Assembly: GCA_035353395.1 (NCBI GenBank)
Contig: DAOPZL010000040.1
Span: 1-25,119 of the forward strand
Source: UBA1801 sp035353395
GTDB lineage: Bacteria; Acidobacteriota; Holophagae; Holophagales; Holophagaceae
Reading direction: 5' to 3'
Length of the DNA stretch: 25,119 nucleotides
Shown: positions 1-8,549 of the stretch, in pieces
Position numbering within the stretch: the stretch's first letter is position 1
Layout of the letters: every line of letters begins with the position of its first letter
Notes under the pieces: generated by a model
What the model was told of the DNA's origin: nothing
Seen by the model: the letters and a program-made list of their open reading frames with translations, nothing else
Databases searched by the model: none
Position numbers and translations under genes: made by a program

Positions 1-113
1 TCAGCGGGATCCGGATCGAGGAGAACCTGCTCATCACGGAAGACGGGCACCGCATTCTCGGAAAGGCGCGGCCCAGGACCATCGAAGAGGTCGAAGCGAC
101 CCATCTCGGATGA
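1..113 (+). CDS. Xaa-Pro aminopeptidase (M24 family), C-terminal end only
   Basis: The reading frame is open from the window edge to a TGA at 111-113 and gives about 36 residues. The fragment contains GIRIEENLLITEDGHRIL followed by a short tail with TIEEVEA. This matches the last strand and tail of aminopeptidase P and related M24 'pita-bread' metallopeptidases, where a G-x-R-I-E-[DE] segment supplies a metal-ligand glutamate near the C-terminus. Members remove an N-terminal residue that precedes proline. The rest of the gene lies upstream of the window, so exact subfamily and start cannot be judged. The call rests on one short motif and could also fit another M24 member such as a creatinase-like hydrolase. 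Confidence 0.7.
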   Translation, partial: SGIRIEENLLITEDGHRILGKARPRTIEEVEATHLG

Positions 114-383
114 CTCCTTGAAGCGGGGGACGCACACTTCAACCCTTCTTGGAATGCGCGTCGATCAAGGCTTCCAACCATGATCCACAAGGGCATCCAT
201 CTCTTCTTTTCTTATCCCTTTCATCCCTTTTATCCATGTCGAAAACAGCTTTTAAAGATCAATAAACAAGGATAAAAGGGATGAAAGGGATAAAAGCAGG
301 CATCATTTCGAGCCAATAATAGCTTAAGCCAAGAAATTCAATAGTTATTGTGTGTTTGATTAATGAATCAGGATGAAACAAGG
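114..383. other. AT-rich intergenic region with a large inverted repeat
   Basis: This 270-base stretch between the peptidase stop and the ruvB stop has no credible gene. From about 200 onward it is much richer in A and T than the flanking genes. It holds the inverted repeat described separately (212-293). It also holds a weak 6-base inverted repeat, CAATAA at 314-319 with TTATTG at 345-350, around the palindrome GCTTAAGC (322-329). None of these has the GC-rich stem plus T-run of a classical intrinsic terminator, although the region sits where transcripts of two convergent genes end. Confidence 0.6.
212..293. repeat. Perfect 24-bp inverted repeat with internal 9-bp periodicity
   Basis: The 24 bases at 212-235 are the exact reverse complement of 270-293, separated by 34 bases. 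Each arm is built from about three tandem copies of a GGGATAAAA/GGGATGAAA-type nonamer. Read on either strand, the transcript could form a long hairpin between the convergent pepP-like gene and ruvB. The arm sequence is low in complexity and does not resemble the surrounding coding DNA. It looks like a member of a dispersed palindromic intergenic repeat family, but copy number cannot be seen from one window. It could instead serve as a bidirectional transcription end. Confidence 0.85.
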
Positions 384-1436
384 CTACCGGAACAGCGGCC
401 CTTGTTCCTGGTCCAGGCCCAGGTAGTTGTAGGCGGCGTCGGTGGCGCGGCGGCCCTGCGGTGTGCGGTCCAGGAACCCGATCTGCATGAGGTAGGGCTC
501 GACCAGGTCCTCCAGGGCGTCGCCTTCCACTTCGCCCAGGGCGGCGGCCAGGGTGCGGACGCCCACGGGCCCGCCCTTGAACTTGCCGCACAGGGCGTCG
601 AGGTAGGCCCGGTCCAGGCCGTCCAGGCCCAGGTCGTCCACCTCGTGGAGCGCCAGGCAGGCGTCGGCGATCTCCGAGGTGATGATGCCCTTCCCCTTCA
701 CCTCGGCGTAGTCCCGGCACCGCCGCAGCAGCCGGTTCACGATGCGCGGGGTGCCGCGGGAGCGGCGGGCGATGGCCTCCGCGCCTTCGGCGACCATCTC
801 GACGCCGAGCACGCGGGCGCTGCGGGAGCCGATGATCGCCAGCTCCCGGCGGGTGTAGTACTCCAGGCGATGGACCATGCCGAAACGGTCGTGCAGGGGC
901 TTCGTGATGAGGCCCGCCCGCGTGGTCGCGCCCACCAGCGTGAAGGGCCGCAGGTCCACCTTCAGGGTCTGGGCGCTCGGGCCCTGGCCGATGAGGATGT
1001 CCAGCTTGCGGTCCTCCATGGCGGCGTAGAGCATCTCCTCGATGGGCGGCGCCAGGCGGTGGATCTCGTCGATGAACAGGAACTCGCCCGCCTCGAGGTT
1101 CGTCAGGATCGCGGCGAGGTCGCCCTTCTTCTCCAGCGCGGGCGCCTGGACCACCTTGCACGGGGCTCCCATCTCGTTGGCCAGCACGTGGGCCAGGGTG
1201 GTCTTCCCCAGGCCCGGAGGCCCGAAGAACAGCACGTGGTCCAGGACGTCCCCCCGCCTCTGGGCGGCCAGCAGCGCGATCTCCAGCCGGGCCTTGATCT
1301 TCTCCTGGCCGATGTACTCTCCGAGCCGCTGGGGGCGCAGGGAGTATTCGAACGCCTCCTCGCGCTCGCTGGGATCCAGATCGGGGTTCCTGAGAATGTC
1401 CATCGGGGTACATTCCCGCATGGAATCGAGGCGCAT
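384..1436 (-). CDS. ruvB: Holliday junction branch migration helicase RuvB
   Basis: This is the AAA+ motor that drives branch migration of Holliday junctions together with RuvA, before RuvC resolves them in recombinational repair. The protein shows Walker A (GPPGLGKT), Walker B (FIDEIH), the sensor-1 stretch GATTRAG and the arginine-finger segment SRGTPRI. The C-terminal winged-helix domain contains GGPVGVRTLA and ends near YLMQIGFLDRTPQGR, as in typical RuvB. Length is 350 residues from the first ATG. An ATG at 1403 would give 339 residues, closer to the usual short N-terminus, and neither start has a strong ribosome binding site. ruvA and ruvC are not adjacent. The divergent neighbour is the FHA-GAF kinase. 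Confidence 0.96.
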   Translation of the reverse strand: MRLDSMRECTPMDILRNPDLDPSEREEAFEYSLRPQRLGEYIGQEKIKARLEIALLAAQRRGDVLDHVLFFGPPGLGKTTLAHVLANEMGAPCKVVQAPALEKKGDLAAILTNLEAGEFLFIDEIHRLAPPIEEMLYAAMEDRKLDILIGQGPSAQTLKVDLRPFTLVGATTRAGLITKPLHDRFGMVHRLEYYTRRELAIIGSRSARVLGVEMVAEGAEAIARRSRGTPRIVNRLLRRCRDYAEVKGKGIITSEIADACLALHEVDDLGLDGLDRAYLDALCGKFKGGPVGVRTLAAALGEVEGDALEDLVEPYLMQIGFLDRTPQGRRATDAAYNYLGLDQEQGPLFR

Positions 1437-1576
1437 GTCCAGTGCCGCGGGGCATTCTCCAGCCCAACAAGGAATTTGAAGACTCGGGTCGTACCAGCTA
1501 CCTTGGGTACTGACAAATCCTGGAACGGTCTTCCATTCCCGATCGATTTCTTCGTTTCTGCCTTGCAGAGGAGCAT

Positions 1577-3103
1577 GTGACGGACAGGCATTCCATCTCG
1601 ATCCGAGATCGCCACGGGTTCGAGCGGACGATCCCCATCAACCGCCCCCTGGTCCTGGGCCGGCAGAGCCACAGCGACATCATCCTGTCCGACAGCATGG
1701 TGAGCCGCAATCATCTGCGCGTGGAGCAGCTGGATGGCAAGTGGTGGGTGGAGGACCTGGGCAGCTCCCACGGCACCTATCTCGACGGCGCCCGGATCCA
1801 GCGGGCCGTCTGGTCCCCGGGGTCGACCCTCCGCCTGGCGGACGGCGCCTACTACCTGACGCTGAAGGCCGAGAAGGCCTTCTCGTCGGAAGTGAACCTG
1901 CAGGCCATCCTCCAGACCGCCCACCTGCTCACGGGGGAGATCGAGCTGGACGACCTGCTCGACCGGACCCTCGAACGGCTCCTGGCCATCTCCAGCACCG
2001 ACCGGGGCCTCCTCATGCTCCCGGACGAGGGCGGCCGGCTGGAGGCGAAGGTCCAGCGCAACCTGGGATCCGGCATGGAGAAGGACATCCACCTGTCCAT
2101 GTCCAGCGTCAGGCGGGTGTTCGAGCAGGGCGAGGCCGTCTGGATCCACAACGTCGCGGCGGACGAGGACCTGATGGCCCAGCAGTCCGTCCTGGACCTG
2201 CAGCTCAAGACCATCCTGTGCCTGCCGCTCATGGTCCAGGGGAAGTGCATCGGCGTGGTCTACCTGGACAGCCGCCGGGCCGTGACCGAGCCCGTGGACC
2301 GGGCCACCTTCGAGGCCATCGTCTCCCTGTGCGCCATCGCCATCGAGCGGACCCGGCTCTCCCAGGAGAGCCTCCGCAACCAGGTGCTCGCCACGGTGGG
2401 CCAGGTGGCGAGTTCCATCGTCCACGACTTCAAGAACGCCCTCTTCGTCGTGGCCGGCCACACCCAGATGCTCGGCGCCCAGACGGACGATCCCAAGATC
2501 CAGCACCACGTCGAGCAGATCCTGGGGGCCGTGGAGCGCCTGAGCCAGCTCAGCACGGATGTCCTGGAATATTCGAAGGTGCGGGAGCCGAAGCGCGAGG
2601 TGGTGGAGCTCGGCGCCTACCTGGAAACCCTGGTCGAGCCCTTGCGGCCCAGGGCCGACCTCCTCGGCGTCCAGATCATGTGCGAAGGCCCCGCGTGCAA
2701 GGCCAACCTGGACAAGCACCGCTTCGCGCGGGTCATCGAGAACCTGCTCGCGAACTCCCTGGACGCCATGGACGACCGGAGCACCGGGACCATCACCCTC
2801 ACCTGGGAGCGGGAGTACGGAGGCGTCCGGTTCCATCTGGCGGACGACGGCAAGGGCATCCCCAGGAAGGTGATCAAGCGGATCTACGAACCCTTCTTCA
2901 GCCACGGGAAGGGGAAGGGGACGGGCCTGGGCATGGCCACGGTGAAGAAGATCATCGAGGAGCACGGGGGGACCATCGAGGTCACCAGCGAGGAAGGGAT
3001 CGGCACCCAGGCGACCTTCATCATCCCGGACCAGAACAACCTGCGCGGCGCCGGCGAGGATACCGCCAACCGCCTCAAGACGCTCCAGGCGGAGGTCTCC
3101 TGA
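1577..3103 (+). CDS. FHA-GAF sensor histidine kinase
   Basis: This 508-residue soluble protein has no membrane segment. Residues 5-95 form a forkhead-associated (FHA) domain with LGR (27-29), SRNH (43-46) and SSHGT (63-67), the phosphothreonine-binding loops. Residues about 120-258 form a GAF domain. Residues 275-345 carry a dimerisation/phosphoacceptor helix with the H-box SSIVHDFKN, the likely phosphorylated residue being His283. The C-terminal ATPase domain has an N-box (ENLLANSLDAMDD), a G1 box (DDGKGI) and a G2 box (KGTGLGMATVK). The GTG start at 1577 follows AGAGGAG closely. The last base of its stop codon is the first base of the ispF ATG, implying translational coupling. No response regulator lies nearby, so its partner is unknown. 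The FHA domain suggests that it reads Ser/Thr kinase output (inference). Confidence 0.93.
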   Translation: MTDRHSISIRDRHGFERTIPINRPLVLGRQSHSDIILSDSMVSRNHLRVEQLDGKWWVEDLGSSHGTYLDGARIQRAVWSPGSTLRLADGAYYLTLKAEKAFSSEVNLQAILQTAHLLTGEIELDDLLDRTLERLLAISSTDRGLLMLPDEGGRLEAKVQRNLGSGMEKDIHLSMSSVRRVFEQGEAVWIHNVAADEDLMAQQSVLDLQLKTILCLPLMVQGKCIGVVYLDSRRAVTEPVDRATFEAIVSLCAIAIERTRLSQESLRNQVLATVGQVASSIVHDFKNALFVVAGHTQMLGAQTDDPKIQHHVEQILGAVERLSQLSTDVLEYSKVREPKREVVELGAYLETLVEPLRPRADLLGVQIMCEGPACKANLDKHRFARVIENLLANSLDAMDDRSTGTITLTWEREYGGVRFHLADDGKGIPRKVIKRIYEPFFSHGKGKGTGLGMATVKKIIEEHGGTIEVTSEEGIGTQATFIIPDQNNLRGAGEDTANRLKTLQAEVS

Positions 3104-3585
3104 TGCGGATCGGCCAGGGTTTCGACGTCCACCGCTTCGCGGCGCCCGAGGAAGGCAGGCCCCTCGTCCTGATGGGGCTGGTCGTTCCCCACGACCGCGG
3201 GCTGGCCGGGCACAGCGACGCGGACGTCATGCTCCACGCCCTCATGGACGCCCTGCTGGGCGCGGCGGGCCTGGGCGACATCGGCCAGCACTTCCCGGAC
3301 ACGGATCCCGCCTACAAGGGGGCGGACAGCGCGGCGCTCCTGGAGCGGGTGATGGGAAGCCTGCGGGAACGGGGCTGGCACGTGGTGAACGCCGACGTCT
3401 GCCTGGTCGGCGAGCGGCCGAAGATCGGTCCCCACCGGGAGCGGATGCGCGCACGGATCGCCCCCCTGCTGGGCATCGGAACGGACGCCTTGAACGTCAA
3501 GGCGACCACGACGGAAAAACTCGGCTTCACGGGCCGGGGCGAAGGCCTCGCGGCCCAAGCGGTGGTACTGATCGACAGGACATGA
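3103..3585 (+). CDS. ispF: 2-C-methyl-D-erythritol 2,4-cyclodiphosphate synthase IspF
   Basis: IspF converts 4-diphosphocytidyl-methylerythritol 2-phosphate into the 2,4-cyclodiphosphate and releases CMP, in the non-mevalonate isoprenoid pathway. The 160-residue product has the standard length. It shows the zinc ligands Asp8 and His10 in GFDVH, the HSDADVMLHAL segment with the third ligand His45, GDIGQHFPDTDP, and the signature KATTTEKLGFTGRGEG. The start overlaps the kinase stop (TGATG), so it is probably translated by coupling. The stop overlaps the upstream reading frame of pgm. IspD, often adjacent or fused to IspF, is not in this window. Confidence 0.97.
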   Translation: MRIGQGFDVHRFAAPEEGRPLVLMGLVVPHDRGLAGHSDADVMLHALMDALLGAAGLGDIGQHFPDTDPAYKGADSAALLERVMGSLRERGWHVVNADVCLVGERPKIGPHRERMRARIAPLLGIGTDALNVKATTTEKLGFTGRGEGLAAQAVVLIDRT

Positions 3586-3596
3586 TTGCCTTCCCG

Positions 3597-3603
3597 AAGG
3601 AGG
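3597..3603 (+). promoter_or_regulatory. Ribosome binding site that fixes the pgm start
   Basis: AAGGAGG lies five bases before the ATG at 3609. A longer frame could begin at an ATG at 3582, overlapping the ispF stop, but that codon has no comparable site. It would also add nine residues not expected for the family. Confidence 0.8.
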
Positions 3604-3608
3604 ATCGC

Positions 3609-5258
<1,650 letters not shown>

Positions 5259-5265
5259 GCGGCGC

Positions 5266-6075
5266 TCACTGACCCAGCCCGGAGGCCACCTGGGCGGCCC
5301 GCTCGATGCCGCGGGCCAGCACGCTGCGGATGCGGCCGTCCTCCAGGGCCAGGAGCCCGGCGATGGTGCAGCCCGCCGGCGTGGTGACATCGTCCTTCAG
5401 GGCGGCGGGATGGCGGCCGGTCCGGAGCACCATGTCGGCGGCGCCCACGGTCATCCGGGCAGCCAGCTCCACCGCCACCTGGCGGGGCAGGCCGCACTGG
5501 ACGCCGCCTTCCGCCAGGGCCTCCAGGATCAGGAAGATGTAGGCCGGCCCGCTGGCGGAGAGGGCGGTCACCGCGTCCATGTGGTGCTCCTCCAGGTCCA
5601 GCACGGCACCCAGGGGTTCGAAGCAGCGCCGGGCCCGGTCCAGGTGCGCCTCGCCGGCGTGGGTTCCGCGCGCGAGGACGATGGTGCCCTGGCGGATGGC
5701 GCAGGGCGTGTTGGGCATGACGCGCACCACCGGCGTCCCCGCGGGCACCCGGGCCTCCAGGTACTCGAGCCCGACCCCGGCGGCGATGGAGAGCACCAGG
5801 GGCAGGTGCCCGAGCGCCCCTTCCGCCTGCAGGCCTCCCAGCAGGGCTTCCAGGTCCCGGGGCTTCACCGCCAGGAGCACCGTCTCGGCGGAACGGGCGG
5901 CCTCCGCGGGCGTCGCGGCCCAGGCCACGCCCATGGCCGCGGCCTTCGACCTGGCGAGCTTGCCCTTGTCCGCGACGATGATGTGTCCGGCCGGACAGAG
6001 CCCTGAATCGATCAGGCCCGAGGCGATGGATTGCCCCATGGTGCCGAAACCCAGGACAGCGAGAACGTGCGGCAT
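5266..6075 (-). CDS. proC: Pyrroline-5-carboxylate reductase
   Basis: ProC catalyses the last step of proline synthesis, the NAD(P)H-dependent reduction of 1-pyrroline-5-carboxylate. The 269-residue product begins with a Rossmann motif (VLGFGTMGQSIASGL). It continues with LLAVKPRD and VVRVMPNTPC, and carries the C-terminal dimer/active-site signature, here SALSASGPAYIFLILEAL and DDVTTPAGCTIAGL. A strong AGGAGG (6080-6085) lies four bases before the ATG. A terminator-like hairpin ends only about 20 bases upstream of the start, and a proline-rich mini-ORF lies above it, suggesting transcription attenuation. The gene converges with pgm. Confidence 0.96.
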   Translation of the reverse strand: MPHVLAVLGFGTMGQSIASGLIDSGLCPAGHIIVADKGKLARSKAAAMGVAWAATPAEAARSAETVLLAVKPRDLEALLGGLQAEGALGHLPLVLSIAAGVGLEYLEARVPAGTPVVRVMPNTPCAIRQGTIVLARGTHAGEAHLDRARRCFEPLGAVLDLEEHHMDAVTALSASGPAYIFLILEALAEGGVQCGLPRQVAVELAARMTVGAADMVLRTGRHPAALKDDVTTPAGCTIAGLLALEDGRIRSVLARGIERAAQVASGLGQ

Positions 6076-6085
6076 GTTGCCTCCT

Positions 6086-6117
6086 GAAAACGAAAACCCC
6101 CGGACGGAAGCCGGGGG
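6086..6117 (-). terminator. Terminator-like hairpin with T-run just upstream of proC
   Basis: On the minus strand CCCCCGG (6117-6111) pairs with CCGGGGG (6103-6097) across a seven-base loop, and TTTTCGTTTTC follows directly (6096-6086). That is a textbook intrinsic terminator. The proC ribosome binding site begins immediately after it, so any transcript reaching proC from upstream must read through this structure. It may end the deacylase transcript, 245 bases after that gene's stop, or act as a conditional attenuator for proC. Confidence 0.65.
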
Positions 6118-6141
6118 CGGATGCGAAGGATGGACGTCGCG

Positions 6142-6216
6142 TCAGGACGGCCACGAGCCCACACCCGCGGGACCAGGGCACGGGGCGCAAGGCAGGATGG
6201 CCGGACGGAACGTCAT
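6142..6216 (-). CDS. Possible proline-rich leader peptide for proC
   Basis: A 24-codon ORF starts with ATG at 6216 and stops with TGA at 6144-6142, 24 bases before the terminator-like hairpin. It has prolines at residues 5, 9, 12, 14, 16 and 23, that is 6 of 24. Proline is the end product of the proC pathway, and leader peptides rich in the regulated amino acid are known from trp, his and leu operons. Against it, no clear ribosome binding site precedes the ATG. The frame is also open further upstream, to an ATG at 6330, and proline codons are common in GC-rich DNA by chance. Confidence 0.3.
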   Translation of the reverse strand: MTFRPAILPCAPCPGPAGVGSWPS

Positions 6217-6361
6217 GATGGTTCTGATGTTAGCGGAACAGGGGGTCTCCGTGCAACGCGGATGCCCCCGGACCGGGGCGGCCAGGCACGGCCCGCGGGA
6301 CTTCCCGGCGCCCTGTTTCCCCAATATCATTACAATAAAGTTAAATAATTGATCACTATCT

Positions 6362-7711
6362 TTACTTCCTCACGGATCTCCCCAGGCGATCCTCCGCCAC
6401 CCGGCCGTCCTTCATGGCGATCCGCCCTCCGATCAGCACATGGGTGATGCCTTCCGGCGCCAGGGTGGGCGCCGAGAAGGTCGCGCGATCCTGGATCTTC
6501 TCCAGGTCGAAGACGACGATGTCGGCGTCGGCTCCCGCGTTCAGGCGCCCCTTGCGCTTCAGTTCCAGCTTCTCCGCCGGCATGGAGGTCATCATGGCGA
6601 CCGCCTCGTGGAGGGTCAGCTTCCCGGTCCTGACGAACTGGGCGATGAGCCGGGGGAACGCGCCGGCGGCCCGGGGATGGCCCTGCCCCCGGTTCAGGAT
6701 GCCGTCGCTGGCCAGCATGACGCTGGGGTGGCCGAGGGCCAGGTCCACGTCCCCGGGCTTCATGACGTGGCAGACGGTGATGCAGTCGGGATGGTCCCTG
6801 CGGACTTCGTCGAAGATCTCCTTCGTGCAGCGCCGCCCCTTGTACTTGCCCTCGCACAGCTCGACGACGTCGTAGCCGCACCCGTACCGGTCCATCCAGC
6901 CGTCGTCGTAGGGCGTGGAGCCGAGGTGGGTGGAGAAGGCGTAGTAGGGATAGCAGTCGCAGTCGACCCGCAGGCCGTTCATCCGGTACTCGTCGACCAT
7001 CGCCAGGAAGCGCGCCATCTGGCCGAACCCCGCCATGGAGCCGATGTGCGAGACCTCCACCGGCAGCCCCAGCTCCCGGCCTGCGTCCAGCAGCTCCTTC
7101 AGCGCGCCGAAGACCGCCTCGGCGTCGTCGCGGATGTGCGCCGCGATCAGCTTGTCCTGCTTCCGGCAGACGGCGGCCGTCTCCTCCAGTTCGGCCTGGT
7201 CGATGCCAGGCGAGTAGCGGATGCCGTAGGAGACACCGAGGCAGCCGCGGTCGAGGCTTTCCGCGAGGCCGCGGGCCTCCTCCCGCCGCTGCCCGGGCGT
7301 CGCCGGCCGGTACTTGTCGGTCGCGCCCGCCTTCTGGCGGAAATAGGCCTGCCCGGCCAGCAAGGCGACGTTCACCGGTGCCCCGTCCCGGTCGACGATG
7401 TCCAGGTAGTCGCCGGGCTCGTGCTCGTTCATGCCGCAGTTCCCGCCCACGGCAGTCGTGACGCCCATCCGGAGCATGAAGTTGAAGATGGACGTCTCGA
7501 TCGCGCCGTCCCCGCCCACAGGATCCTCGTGCATGTGCAGGTCGACGAATCCCGGGGCCACGATCATCCCGGCGGCGTCGATGACCTCGTCGGCCTGCGG
7601 GCGCTCCCGGGTCACGGCCGCGACCGTGCCGTCCTCGACCAGCAGGTTCAGCGGCGCCTGCACCCGGTTCGCTGGATCGACCAGCAGTCCATTCTGAATC
7701 AGCGTCCTCAA
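6362..7711 (-). CDS. N-acyl-D-amino-acid deacylase (D-aminoacylase, amidohydrolase family)
   Basis: This enzyme family hydrolyses N-acyl-D-amino acids to the free D-amino acid and a carboxylate. The 449-residue protein has a small N-terminal beta domain and the metal motif DLHMH (His59, His61). It also has NCGM with the bridging Cys92, EVSHIGS (His222), the catalytic aspartate in ASDG (Asp336) and a C-terminal GADADIVVFD segment typical of amidohydrolases. Substrate preference (D-Glu, D-Asp or general) cannot be read from the sequence. The start is TTG at 7711, with AAGGAG at 7724-7719. Divergent across the assembly gap is a DauR/YheO-type regulator followed by an aminotransferase, supporting a role in D-amino-acid use. 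AT-rich DNA flanks both ends of the gene. Confidence 0.92.
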   Translation of the reverse strand: MRTLIQNGLLVDPANRVQAPLNLLVEDGTVAAVTRERPQADEVIDAAGMIVAPGFVDLHMHEDPVGGDGAIETSIFNFMLRMGVTTAVGGNCGMNEHEPGDYLDIVDRDGAPVNVALLAGQAYFRQKAGATDKYRPATPGQRREEARGLAESLDRGCLGVSYGIRYSPGIDQAELEETAAVCRKQDKLIAAHIRDDAEAVFGALKELLDAGRELGLPVEVSHIGSMAGFGQMARFLAMVDEYRMNGLRVDCDCYPYYAFSTHLGSTPYDDGWMDRYGCGYDVVELCEGKYKGRRCTKEIFDEVRRDHPDCITVCHVMKPGDVDLALGHPSVMLASDGILNRGQGHPRAAGAFPRLIAQFVRTGKLTLHEAVAMMTSMPAEKLELKRKGRLNAGADADIVVFDLEKIQDRATFSAPTLAPEGITHVLIGGRIAMKDGRVAEDRLGRSVRK

Positions 7712-7792
7712 GGCAGGTCTCCTTAAATTATTAATTTAATTACTGTTTTTCAACAATTATCGAACATCGTTCCCGAGATCCAGCACGAATGC
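7712..7792 (-). promoter_or_regulatory. AT-rich upstream region of the deacylase gene
   Basis: The 81 bases before the deacylase start are very AT-rich and contain the deacylase ribosome binding site (7719-7724). The region probably contains its promoter, but several overlapping TTG and TAAT elements make any single -35/-10 choice arbitrary. It is cut by the assembly gap, so the full divergent control region cannot be read. Confidence 0.45.
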
Positions 7793-7892
7793 NNNNNNNN
7801 NNNNNNNNNNNNNNNNNNNNNNNNNNNNNNNNNNNNNNNNNNNNNNNNNNNNNNNNNNNNNNNNNNNNNNNNNNNNNNNNNNNNNNNNNNNN
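7793..7892. other. Assembly gap of 100 N
   Basis: A run of exactly 100 unknown bases is the standard placeholder for a scaffold join, so the true distance and any sequence or gene here are unknown. The gap lies in the divergent control region between the deacylase and the regulator. The two sides may not be as close as they appear. Confidence 0.99.
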
Positions 7893-7893
7893 C

Positions 7894-7923
7894 TTGACAA
7901 TACGTCCAGATCGGACGGATAGT
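7894..7923 (+). promoter_or_regulatory. Promoter with embedded palindromic operator before the YheO-type regulator
   Basis: A consensus -35 hexamer TTGACA lies at 7894-7899 and a -10-like GATAGT at 7918-7923, spaced by 18 bases. Between them sits the perfect inverted repeat CGTCC-AGATC-GGACG (7903-7917), a good position for a repressor that blocks polymerase. The predicted transcript start falls at or next to the ATG at 7929, which would make the message leaderless. Autoregulation by the encoded regulator is inference. Confidence 0.55.
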
Positions 7924-7928
7924 ATAGA

Positions 7929-8549
7929 ATGTCGGAACCGCGTCCCCCCAGGTGGCTCGAAGCCTACGCCCCCATCGCGGAGGCCATCGCCCGCCTCTTC
8001 CATCCCTGCGCCGAGGTCGCCGTGCACGACCTGGCGGCGGACCGGATCGTGGCCCTCTGGAACCCCTTCTCCCAGCGCAAGGTGGGCGACCCGGCCCTCC
8101 TCTCGGAACTGCCCGGGGACATCGCCGATCGGGGCGTCTACGGTCCCTACGCCAAGGTGTTGCCGAACGGACGCCACCTCACCTCCATCAGCGTGGTGCT
8201 GGTCGACGCCCAGGGTGTCCGCCGGGGCCTTCTCTGCGTGAACTTCGACCGCTCGCCCTTCACGGAAGCCGCGGAAGTGCTCAAGCGCTTCGCGGCCCCG
8301 ACCTCGCCGAGGCCGCCGGAACTGTTCAGCCGGGACTGGCGGGAGCAGATCGCCCTGGTGGTGGACGAGGAATGCCGGACGCGCCATCTCCGCCGCGACC
8401 GGCTCGCGCGGGAGGACCGGCTCGCCCTGCTGGAGATCCTGCACGACAAGGGCCTCTTCTCCACCCGCCAGGCCGCCAGCCACGCCGCGGCGGCCCTGGG
8501 CGTTTCCCGGGCCACGATCTACGCCATGCTCAAGGAGGTGAACCGATGA
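7929..8549 (+). CDS. YheO/DauR-type transcriptional regulator (PAS-like plus HTH)
   Basis: The 206-residue protein fits the YheO family, whose best-known member is DauR, repressor of D-arginine utilisation in Pseudomonas. Residues about 8-115 match the YheO PAS-like sensor domain (YAPIAEAIARLF, VHDLAADRIVALWNP, LTSISVVLVD, GLLCVNFD). Residues about 165-206 form a helix-turn-helix with STRQAASHAAAALGVSRATI. The ATG at 7929 lacks an upstream ribosome binding site and is only a few bases past the -10 element, which suggests leaderless translation. The stop overlaps the start of the downstream aminotransferase gene (ATGA). Its ligand is unknown. The neighbouring D-aminoacylase suggests a D-amino acid or derivative. 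Confidence 0.88.
   Translation: MSEPRPPRWLEAYAPIAEAIARLFHPCAEVAVHDLAADRIVALWNPFSQRKVGDPALLSELPGDIADRGVYGPYAKVLPNGRHLTSISVVLVDAQGVRRGLLCVNFDRSPFTEAAEVLKRFAAPTSPRPPELFSRDWREQIALVVDEECRTRHLRRDRLAREDRLALLEILHDKGLFSTRQAASHAAAALGVSRATIYAMLKEVNR

Larger units (their letters stand above)
6076..6361 (-). promoter_or_regulatory. Leader region of proC
   Basis: This 286-base region between the deacylase stop and proC has no full gene. Read toward proC it begins with an AT-rich block (6316-6361) that could hold a promoter, although no clean -35/-10 pair is visible. Next is a GC-rich segment with a copy of TCCGGGGGC (about 6264-6272), then a short proline-rich ORF, then the hairpin and T-run, then the proC ribosome binding site. 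The upstream CCGGGGGC could pair with the first arm of the hairpin and so act as an antiterminator. This is the order expected of a leader-peptide attenuator, but the pairing scheme is inferred by eye. Confidence 0.4.
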
